Below are positions 38,606 to 49,400 of a stretch of 64,000 nucleotides of DNA, one piece after another (the first letter of the stretch is position 1; every line of letters starts with the position of its first letter). Location of the stretch: NCBI GenBank assembly GCA_036244855.1, contig BQKZ01000078.1:94467-158466 (forward strand), given 5' to 3'. The stretch is from Temnopleurus reevesii (lineage: Eukaryota > Echinodermata > Echinoidea > Temnopleuroida > Temnopleuridae). The notes beneath the pieces were generated by a model. The model worked only from the letters and a program-made list of their open reading frames with translations. It did not search any database and had not been told where the DNA came from. Both the position numbers and the translations under genes were made by a program.

Positions 38606-38878
38606 CCAGGGCCCCGTAACATAAACATACAGCTTTGCGATTAATTGCTAATGTGATAGCGATTGATATCAAATCGCAAGTCTATGGCAAATCATGTACT
38701 AAAGTTTGCAATTGATCGCAAAATCAAATAATAATAATAATAGTGGCTACTTGTATAGCGCACAGGTCCACCTTTCGGTGCTCATGGCGCTTTGATTGGA
38801 ATAGAAAAGTTAATGAAGACAATACAAATGGAAGTGAAATAGCGATTAATCGCAAACCTTTATGTTACGGGACCCAGG
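38606..38878. mobile_element. palindromic MITE, CTGGGCCCCGTAA family, interrupted by SINE
   Basis: Starts CCAGGGCCCCGTAACATAAA, ends TTTATGTTACGGGACCCAGG. Shares CAAATCATGTACTAAAGTTT with 37695-37830. The SINE fragment at 38731-38836 is inserted in it. Confidence 0.8.
38731..38836 (-). mobile_element. SINE 3' fragment inserted in a MITE
   Basis: Reverse-orientation tail (AATAATAATAATAGTGGCTA) flanked by the 5-bp direct repeat AAATA at 38726-38730 and 38837-38841, which reads as a target-site duplication. It interrupts the palindromic element 38606-38878. Confidence 0.75.
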
Positions 38879-39031
38879 GTTGTGTCAAAAAGCTGTGCGC
38901 AGATCTATGCACGACTGTATGATCGACTGGGGATCCCTTCTCGCACTCAATGATAACTCCTGGCGCCGAGGATCACCAGTCGTTCATACAGTGGTGTGTA
39001 GATCTACGCAAAGTTGTATGAAATACAACCC
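38877..39031. mobile_element. palindromic MITE, GGTTGTGTTTCATA family
   Basis: Starts GGTTGTGTCAAAAAGCTGTG and ends GTTGTATGAAATACAACCC. It abuts the end of the element at 38606-38878. Confidence 0.7.
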
Positions 39032-39911
39032 AGAATAGTTTTGGACCAATACAATTTTGATCACAGGAAGAAGGAGGAAAATATTTAAGAGATCACCGTG
39101 TCCTTCGAGATGCTAAAAATATTAAAATTCCTGATTCATAGTCCTCAAAATGAAACGTTTGATGAACCAATCTGACTTTTTGTAAGTATAGGAATATACT
39201 TAATTGTTTGCTATATTTAGTATTTTTTGCTATCTAATTTTGCTAATTAACAAAAAAGTGTTTACATCAGGGGATAGACTAAAGATGAATGGCTTCCCCA
39301 TGATAAAAACCCTCAATGTATCACATTGAATATTCAAGAAAAGGTTCCTTGAACCAATAAAAGTTGCACGACAGTCATTCCTTGTAAATATAACACCGGT
39401 CAACTCAGATAAATAGTCAAAAGAATCATTGATTAAAGAATAAATATTGTGATGTTACACTTATGTACGTTATAATCAATATTTATTTTGATATTACCAT
39501 TGTTCTGATCGGACTTTCATAACATTTAAGTTGAAGGGGTGCTGCACGAATGTGACTTTTTTAAAAAGGGAAGATAGTGTTTATTCTGGGAGAACTTTTG
39601 GTCATTTCTTAGGAATACAAAAAAAAAGATTCTGGTAATACATAAAGTAGGAGACATTTTCCTGTAATTTTTCTGTAATGTTACCTCTCTCCAGAATAGG
39701 AGGAGAGCCGGGTGGGGAGGGGTATACAGATCTTTTTCTTGACAGGGGAATATGCAAAAACACAGAGATAAAAAATCCTTGCTTTAGTAGTGAAACCCAC
39801 AATGGAAAATCTTTGCTGAGACTGCTTTCTGTACCTCCAATATTTGATATGGTAGCTCTGTGTGGTTAAGGGTATCTCAGTAGACAACCTTCACAGAGGT
39901 GCACCAGACAT

Positions 39912-40037
39912 GGGGCCTGTAACATGAAAGAGATACAATTAATTGAAAATTTGTCACATCGCTGTGAAACGAGCTCTGCCAGAGACTTGCAATTAATTTA
40001 TCGTAAGTTTAATTGCATCTTTTATGTTACAGACCCA
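39912..40037. mobile_element. palindromic MITE, CCTGTAACATAAAAGA family
   Basis: Starts GGGGCCTGTAACATGAAAGA and ends CATCTTTTATGTTACAGACC; internal CAATTAATT inverted. The copy at 41091-41210 belongs to the duplicated block; a diverged one is at 54013-54130. Confidence 0.7.
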
Positions 40038-40251
40038 TAGACGGGGTTGTTCAGTCTAATCAATCAATCTATCAATGATATTGCAATAGGAAGATGTGAT
40101 AAGCTCTGTATGGTCATGTGGTATCTCATTGGACAAACTTCACAGTGGATGCACTAGGCATGGACACATTCCTGACAGCATTTCACCAACAATCAATAAA
40201 TCAATCAATCAATTGATATTACAGTGAGCTCTGCATTGTGTTTAGAGTATC

Positions 40252-40410
40252 TCAGTGGACAACTTTCACTGTAGGTGCTCCAGGCATGGACTGGGTCTGT
40301 TTCTTGGACGCCATTCCACCTCCAACTCTCGATGATATTGTGGTAGGATGATGTGGTAAGCTCTGTGTCGTCATGGGATATCGGTTCACTGTCGCATGGC
40401 CAATGGTTTG
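40252..40410 (-). CDS. POC5: POC5 terminal exon, distal copy
   Basis: Same length, acceptor, frame and stop as the copy at 41748-41906, with only a few substitutions (Ala to Val, His to Gln among them). Fully open. An N at 40869 lies between the copies, so this may be the other haplotype placed in tandem instead of a true second exon. Confidence 0.6.
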   Translation of the reverse strand, partial: QTIGHATVNRYPMTTQSLPHHPTTISSRVGGGMASKKQTQSMPGAPTVKVVH

Positions 40411-43400
40411 CTGAAAAGATAGAAAACAATATTTTTAAATTACTTCTTAAAAGGTTACTCCACATTAAAAAAAAACTTGCATAAATTAGACAAATATCAC
40501 AAATAAATTTTGAGCAAAAACGGACATCAAACAGTTATAATTTCAGCAAATTAGCAACATTAGAACATGTGACCTTTGTCAAACAGGGCTTGAATTAGTC
40601 TACATATATGTAAGATAACCCAAAGCAATCACCTTTTGGATTAACTACAGTTCTCTATTGCTTTACCTTGAGCAGAAAAGTGCCCTTCATCAAACTGCCT
40701 TTTATATGATGCTCTGATGGAATCGTTTTTCGAGCCCTGTTCATATTTTCAAGGATATGACTATCCCTGATGCTGATGGGATCCATAAGATCAGCAACGT
40801 TGACGAAATCTGCGACGTCATGTTGGACAACAACTCATTCACTGGATACACCAAATTTCACAATTCCCNGGGGGGGGGGGGGGGGGGGGGGGGTATACAG
40901 ATCTTTTCCTTGACAGGGGAGTATGTACAAACACAGAGACCAAAAATCCTTGCTTTAGTAGTGATACCCACAATGGAAAATCTTTGCTGAGACTGCTTTC
41001 TGTACCTCCACTATTTGATATGGTACCGATAGCTCTGTGTGATTAAGGGTATTTCAGTAGACAACCTTCACAGAGGATGAACCAAACATGGGGCCTGTAA
41101 CATAAAAGAGATACAATTAATTGAAAATGTATTACATCGCTGTGAAACACGTTCTGCCAGAGACTTGCAATTAATTTATCGTATTTGCATCTTTTATGTT
41201 ACAGACCCATAGACGGATGGCATTCCACCTCTAATCAATCAATCAATCAATGATATTGCAATAGGAAGATGTGATAAGCTCTGCATTTTTTTCCACAGTG
41301 GATGCACTAGACATGGACATATTCCGAACAGCATTTCACCAATAATCAATAAATCAATCAATCAATTGATGATATTGCAGTGAGCTCTGCATTGTTTTTA
41401 GAGTATCTCAGTGGACAACTTTCTCAGTGGGTGCTCCAGGCATGGATTGCGACTGTTTCTTGGCTGGCTTCCCACCTCCAATCAATAATCGATCAATTAA
41501 TCAATCAATAGATCAATCAATCAATCAATCAATCAATTGATATTGCAGTGAGCTCTGCATTGTTTTTAGAGTATCTCAGTGGACAAACTTCACCGTAGGT
41601 GCTCCAGGCATGGACTAGGTCTGTTTCTTGGCTGGCTTCCCACCTCCAATCAATAATCGATCAATCAATCAATCAATAGATCAATCAATCAATCAATCAA
41701 TCAATCAATTGATATTGCAGTGAGCTCTGCATTGTTTTTAGAGTATCTCAGTGGACAACCTTCACCGTAGGTGCTCCAGGCATGGAGTGGGTCTGTTTCT
41801 TGGATGCCATTCCACCTCCAACTCTCGATGAAATTGTGGTAGGATGATGTGGTAAGCTCTGTGTGGTCATGGGATATCGGTTTGCTGTCGCATGGCCAAT
41901 GGTTTGCTGAAAAGATAGAAAACAATTTTGTGTAATTACTTCTTAAACGGTTACTCCACATTAAAAAACACATGCTTTGATGAGAAAAGCATAAATCAGA
42001 CAAACATTATAAATCAAGTTTGAGCGAAACCGGACATCAAACATTTATAATTTCAGCAAATCAGCAACATTAGAGCATGTGACCTTTGTCGAACAGGGCT
42101 TGAATTAGTCTACATATATGTAAGATAACCCAAAGCAATCACCTTTTGGATTAACTACAGTTCTCTATTGCTTTACCTTGAGCAGAAAAGTGCCCTTCAT
42201 CAAACTGCCTTTTATATGATGCTCTGATGGAATCGTTTTTCGAGCCATGTTCATATTTTCAGGGATATGACTATCCCTGATGCTGATGGGATCCATAAGA
42301 TCAGCAACGTTGACGAAATCTGCGACGTCATGTTGGACAACAACTCATTCACTGGATACACCAAATTTCACAATTCCCCGAAGTCAACAAGATGTGTGTT
42401 ATGTGCGTGCCTTTATCAATTCTCCATGTATTTTGGAGAAAGAATCCTGTTGAACCCATATTATAAAAATTACATTACTCCATTAAAAAATCAAAAGCTC
42501 AATATTCTATCATAATCGCCAACGCTTCACAATATGCTTTTAAAAAATGTTGGTAATTATCGCTACATATTGATTTTTAAAATGTCAGTTATTAAAGAAA
42601 TAGAGATTTGTCTGCTTGAACATCACAGATTCTGCCTCAGTTGCCAACTGCATGGATCCCCATCAGTGGTAAGGATCATAATATTGAGAATTAAACAAAT
42701 TTCAGTTTGTTCATCTGATTTTTTTTTATTCAAAGAAAATTTGATAATTCCATGGGTTGGTTCCTCTTTAAACTTTGCTTATATTATGCTTTACTACTTT
42801 GCTTCACTTCTACCCAGTCTCTCTTTAATTTGGTACAAATATGAATACAATTCTATTTCTGTTTCTTATTATATTACAGTTCTTTCTATGATTGTTTTTT
42901 GTTAAACTAAACATCTGTTTTGCTCAGGTCCATGTCCATCAATTCTAAAAAGTATAATGATTTGACTATGAATCAATATAATAATTTGTTTATCCTCATG
43001 ATCCCTTGCTGTCTTAAAGTACATTGACAACATTCATGAAAATCCCATTCTGACATGATGAGTATGATAACATCCATTACATGATGTATTGACAACATAC
43101 ATGTATGTATCAGTGACATACAGTCATTACTACGTCGTTGATAGCAATGTTTTCTGTGTGGGAGTTTTGTCTTGAACACTGATTACGTGACGTTTACTTA
43201 ATTGATGATTATATGATGCTCTTTAATAACACTTACAAAACAGCTTTGAATGTAGATTAATTAAGGTATGATACAACTTGAGTCATTGCTATCAAGTAAT
43301 GGGTGGAATAAGACTGGCACTTTTAACAACTGAAGCTGCAGATTATAATTCATCAGGCCATCACGATTATTATTTTACACTTCTTCTATGAAAATCGATG

Positions 43401-46400
43401 TTACAGGATTGGTTGTAATAAAAGGAGCTTAAAAGAAGTGTCTCCCCAAAATAATATTTCTTATAACAGAAGCAGAAAAACTTGGTGAGTAAAACAAAAA
43501 AAGTTTGAAGAAAATCGGACAAGTAATAAAAAAAAGTTATGAATTCTTAAAGATTTGAAGAAAAAAAACGGGCAAATCAGTGTAAATTTCCAGAGATGTT
43601 GCCAATTTGATAACATCATAGGTGCACAACTAATCAGAGTTTTTATTATAAATATGATGCAAAATTTATCATTTTTACAGAAAGTTGCAAAGTTTTCATG
43701 ACTGCAAATAGGCAAATAGGGGATCTACATATCAATCATAAAGATAACCTACGGTCAGAGTTTTGAGGAAATCATATCTTTGTGGTATAAATGTAATAAA
43801 TGGTCAGTTGTGCACCTATGACATCATCAGTTGCCAATTTGTCTAAATATATAAGCATTCATAAACTTTCTTATTAGTTGTCCAATTTTTCTCAAATTTG
43901 TTTTGCTCTGTTCATCTATTTTTTTCTGCTCCTATTGAAGACTCACCTTTTAACTGAGTGATAGGGAGACATCTTTTCGCCTTAAATAAAGTCAATATGT
44001 TGATTGAGACCAAGGCTACTAGTACCCAACTCTGTAACTTGATCAAAATCATACTCTGCAACCCTTCCTAAAATGTGCGTCAACTTTAACCCTATTTTAA
44101 CTGGGCTTTTTCAGACCAAGTATATACTGGGGGGGGGTCAATTTGACCCCCCCTTCAGATCTCGGCCATGGATGGCGCGGATGCCGCGAAATTTTGCACG
44201 CGCATAGTGTAGAGTGTAAACTATATGACTGTATAGTTTGATTTTCTGAAAATTTATGATTTCTATTTTTAATTAATTAAATATGCAAATTTGTGCATGA
44301 AATCTTGTTTTCTGTTCTATTTCACTCATTGAAGCTCCTAGAAAGCTCATTTTTGGTATAAATATTCTCCATATTATTCCTCACAATACTACTTGGAAAA
44401 AAATTTGGTGTGACAAGGTATTTCTTATGTTTTTTATTGTTTTATGAATTTCTTATGTATTTCTTTGTTTTTTTGACCTTTTTTTTTCTATTGTTTTTTG
44501 GATGAAATTTATTGCAGAACATTTTTGAAGCATATTTATGCTAAAATGAATTGATTATAACCCATAAAATTGAAAATAACTACATATTTATGAATTCAGA
44601 CTGAAATCCCAATTAACATTGACTTTGTACACAAAATCACGTTTTTGAGCGATTTTCGGTCTGACATGCATGTACAAAAAGTGGCGCGGCGACGTAACCA
44701 TATGCCCGATTTTCGCGAAAATAGTCTTAAAAGTTGAGCAAGACTTGAAAGTAAAAAGTCAGCGATTCTCGCGGTGAAAAAATTTTGCGCGGCGGCGCGA
44801 TCACAAAATTTGTGGAGGGGGGGTCAAATTGACCCCCCCCCCAGTTGGAATAGGGTTAATCCGAGTAGAAGAATAACGCCTTTCTTCAAAGGTGGATTGA
44901 GACCAAGGCTACTTGATGATTATATCTCAACTCCGATCCCCACGATCATATTCATTCCTAACCGAATGTAGAAGAATGGCATTATTACTGAGCCAAAGGT
45001 GGATTGAGACTCTGGCTATTAGCATATTTTAGTTCACTCTGGAAATCAGGATCATACTCTTAAACTATTCCTAACATGATGTTTCAGCAAGATAAGAAAA
45101 AAAAAACACATGGTATCACTCCTTGGAATGCATAAGCATAACAACTATCAATCATTAAGCACAAGAACAGATAGCAGTCATTATTAACATCTCTCTTATC
45201 TTGGTGAAACACCATCCTGGAGACACAGAATTGGTTATAAAAGAAGCTCACCTGAGTGATTGGGTGATGTCTTTCTACCATGACTGAAGCCATAGGTGGA
45301 TTGAGACCCAAGCAACTGGACGTCTGCAGCTCACTTCTCCCTGACACTCTCGCTGTGACAGTCTTACTTTGAGATGACTTGCCCACAGCCTGTAAAAATA
45401 CCCCCCAAAATAAAAACAAAATAATAGATCAAATATGCTGTCATACAGGAAAGGCTTTACATACAATTGGAAAGTACTCTCCTTGCACTGTCTCTTCTAT
45501 CTTGTAATCATAAGTGACTCTATAACTGAATTTCATTCACAATTCTATCTGTCTATCTCTACCCCCAGAATATAATGGTACATGTATTACACTGTACATA
45601 TAGACAATTTTCTCAGTGCTTAGAACACATTTCATACACCATGGTATAAAAGTGGCTGTAACGCTTGCACTACATGTTTAAGTCATTTTCATTTTTCAAA
45701 TATGGTGAGTCTATTAGTATTTAATGTAATTCTTTCCAATGTTTATGATTTCTCTTGCAAAATATGGATGATTTTTTGGGGATGGACGAATATGGCATAT
45801 ATATTGCACTTGATATACAGTATTTAAAAAAAACGAATAAAGTGGGCGAGGACAAAATTAGGAAAAAAAGTTCTTGAAGGTTGGGAGATACGCACAGTGA
45901 AGTAAAATAAAAGGCAGGCAGTCTTCATGATTATACTTTTATCAAACCTTATTTCAGAACACAATATTCTACATCGTGAAAACATGATCAGTTCAAGAAA
46001 GATAATTAATGAAGGTCACATATTTTACACACGACAAGATTGAGCAAGAGCAAAATCAAAATCAAATCAATGAATATTTCATGTCCGTGGATCAAAACAA
46101 TTTTTTTCAAATCAGATGTACTTGTCAAGAGAAAAGAGGTGTGATACAGCCTTAGCATCAAAATAACAAGCAAATTAAAAAAAGCATCAAAATAACAAGC
46201 AAATTACGAAAAGCATCAAAATAACAAGCAAATTACAAAAAGCATCAAAATAACAAGCAAATTACAAAAAGCATCAAAATAACAGGCAAATACCAAAAAA
46301 TGTATGTTGTCCTCGAACAAAATTAATTCTAATTCAATGACTAAATTGGGCAAAACACTATAGATTGAAGTAAATGGTGCAATTTCAAAATTTGTTTTTA

Positions 46401-49400
46401 AATGATTGAATAGAAAGGAAACCTGGACGTATACCATTAGTCAATGCCAACCTACTTCCAATTGTACAGAACATGAGAGACAATGCGCCTAGATATATTA
46501 GGGCCCCTTTGTCTTTTTCATATTCAGTAAGAAACATTCCAGTGTATAATATATAACACATAAAAATACAATTATGAAACAAACAAAACTCCAATTCCAC
46601 AATTGTGGTTTTCATTTGTTGTTAATTGGTCATTTCATGATTGAGAAGCCAACAATTCCAATACAGTCATAACACTTGATGTAAATTGAAATTACTTATA
46701 GGCACACGCGTCATTGGTCTAAGATTAATTCAACCCTGATATTCTTTTTTTTTTCAAGAAATGACTCCATAATTAGCACTAGTAATTTTTTTTCAGAAAT
46801 GCCTCCATAATTAGCACTAGTTAACGATGGCACAATATCTTTGGTTTGATTCTCAATGCCATTGAAGCTGTTGATTGCAATGTCTAGTCTAATCAAAGGG
46901 GAATTACACCCAGGCAATAATGTAAGATCAGTAAATGAAAAAAAATCAGATGAACAAACTGTGAAAATTTCTGCAAAATCGGATAATCCATTCAAAAGTT
47001 ATGAATTTTCAAAGTTATCATTTCTATCTGTGCTAGGCATCCTTGAATTGGCAACATATAGCCAATTAGCATAATCTGTGATGTCATACCTGTACATGGA
47101 GAACTCTTCATTCATTTTGTATATAAATTTATTGAAAATGGATCAATCTCCTATTTAAAATGAGGAATCAACACTGTTATTTCTGGAATGCTTGAAGAAT
47201 TGATGTGGCTATCATATATTTCACCGAAAAAAACCCAAAATTTTGTCTACTTTTCTGGAAATAGAGGATAATGTGAAATTTTGTGTACAAAGTGAATGGA
47301 GAGTTCTCCATGTTGGCAGCCATTTTATTCCTTTACGTTTGCCAATTTAAGGAGCCCATGAGGAGTGTGAATCAAAACTTAGAAAATTCATAACTTTTGA
47401 ATAGATTATCCAATTTTGCTCAAATTTTCAGTTTGTTCATCTTATTTTTCTTCATTTAATGATAGCAATTTAATGTCCGAGTGTAGTTCCCCTTTAACAA
47501 TCAAACACAGAGAGGGTAGACTGACCTTTTCAAACAATTGATATCAAGAATCAAATTCTACATTCTCAAAAAATAACTCATTACGAGAGACAATGCTTAC
47601 AGTTTTCTTGACCCCTCCACCTCGTTGGCTTTGTGCAATTGTGGGAGGGATATGGTGACCCATTGCCTGACCATTCAGTGCAGACCGTCCATGGGGTGTA
47701 GAGTTGACCGAGGGTGTTGGTCTGGTGGGGGCGGGGGTAGGGAGAGGGGCAGATGCTGATGGCACTGGGGCGGGGCCTTGGGATGGTGGGTGGGGTTGGT
47801 TGGCTCCTTCTGCAATCATTTAAGAAGTAATGATAAAGGCATTTAAAAACAAATAAGTACTTATTAAAAATACAAATGATAAAAATTAACAACATTTATT
47901 CTACATCTCAAATGCATGCTTCTGTTAATTTCCCAAATACAGAATCGTCAACACGATTAATTCTCAAATTGCAAATTTGGTCAAGAAAGAGTTCCAGTAA
48001 ACACAGGTAAAGTAATTTTACCTACTTTTTTACTCCCAAGGCATCACAGTTTTACACAAATTAATGTGTTATATATGTTTTAAAAACTACAGTAATGACA
48101 TTGAGAGTAGCAGGGATCTGTATGCATAAAGGTAAAGAATAAAAGATATTTGAAAAGGGAAATTTCAGAATGCGAAGAAAAGTACCTCTGCCCCCATATT
48201 GGCAGTCGTTTTAACAACAGGAGGTAGATAGTATGCTAGACTTGTACCATGGGAACACACATTACAGACATGTGTATTGCAATTTTACCCTATAGATACA
48301 ATGTCTGCAAAGTCTCATAAACATTGGTAAAGCCAGAGGCTTTATACTATGTTTCCACAAATTCTAGTGAAGTGGTAAGACTCTAGCCTTTCAATCAGAG
48401 GGTCGTAGTTTCGAATCCCACACATGGCATTAAGCAAGAAATTCATCCACATTGTGCTGCATTCAACCCGGGTGAGGTGAATGGGTACCTGGTAGGACTA
48501 TTTATTCCTTGAAATGCCATGTGCATTGGTGTACGTCAGGCTAAAGCCAGGGTAATAATAACGCAAAGCACCTTGAGCACTCCGCAGAGTGGATATGCAC
48601 GCTATATAAATTGCATCTTTTATTAATATCATTAACAGCATGTCTCGCACACTACGATTGCACAACCAAATGAAGTCACTGTAAAATCTATGTACAAAGA
48701 AAATGGACAAAATAAGAAATCTCCCATTCAAGCCCTTTCAACGGCTCTTGCATTACAGCCATTCTTCAAAGATATGTATCTAGATCAATCACATTTGCTG
48801 AATGACAAGATCCTCCTTTATATTGTCTCCTGATTCCACTGTGAAGGCTTTAATATGGACCTGTTTACATTTATTTCATAGCCAGTGCCCTTTCACAAGA
48901 ACTTGATGAGAACTTTATAAGCAATTTGATCACACAGATTTGTTTCCCCTTGAAACAGAATATCATACACATTACTTAGACATGTGTTTTGCACATCCTA
49001 ACTTTAATCCTATTCCTTGACAAAATTCGCGATCGCTCCGCCGCGCAAAATTTTTTTCACCGCGAGACTCGCTGACTTTTTTCTTTCAAGTCTTGCGCAA
49101 CTTTTAAGACTGTTTTCGCGACAATCGGGCATGTAGTTATGTCGCCGCGCCACTTTTGTACATGTATGTCAGACCAAAAATGGCTCAAAAACGTGATTTT
49201 GTGTACAAAGTCAATGTAAATTGTGATTTCAGTCAGAATTCATGAAGATGTAGTTATCATTTGTTTTATGGGCTGAAACTTAATTATTTCAGCACAAAAC
49301 TGCTTCAAAAATGTTCTGCAATAAATTTCATCGAAAAAACAATGAAAACTAAAGGTTGAAAAAACAGAAATACATAAGAAATTCAAAAAACAATAAAATA

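Larger units (their letters stand above)
29290..39719. other. convergent intergenic region between TANC and POC5
   Basis: Holds TANC 3' UTR sequence of unknown length and the repeats listed separately. No exon chain or conserved protein was recognised. A partial copy of the GGTTGTGTTTCATA family may lie at 29870-29980, too degraded to list with confidence. Confidence 0.55.
39720..42378. repeat. duplicated block carrying the POC5 terminal exon
   Basis: 39720-40868 and about 40893-42378 share order and sequence: GTATACAGATCTTTT start, CCTGTAACATAAAAGA MITE, exon, and TGACTATCCCTGATGCTGAT near the end. The second copy is longer because of extra AATC-flanked exon fragments. They meet at N 40869 followed by a G run. 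Confidence 0.85.

Noticed and set aside
40757..40990. Open frame reading through a poly-Gly run
   Set aside because: It crosses the N and G run of a contig join and uses sequence repeated at 42267; an assembly artefact.
46154..46298. CRISPR-like array
   Set aside because: Head-to-tail units with no spacers, in a eukaryotic intron; an ordinary minisatellite.
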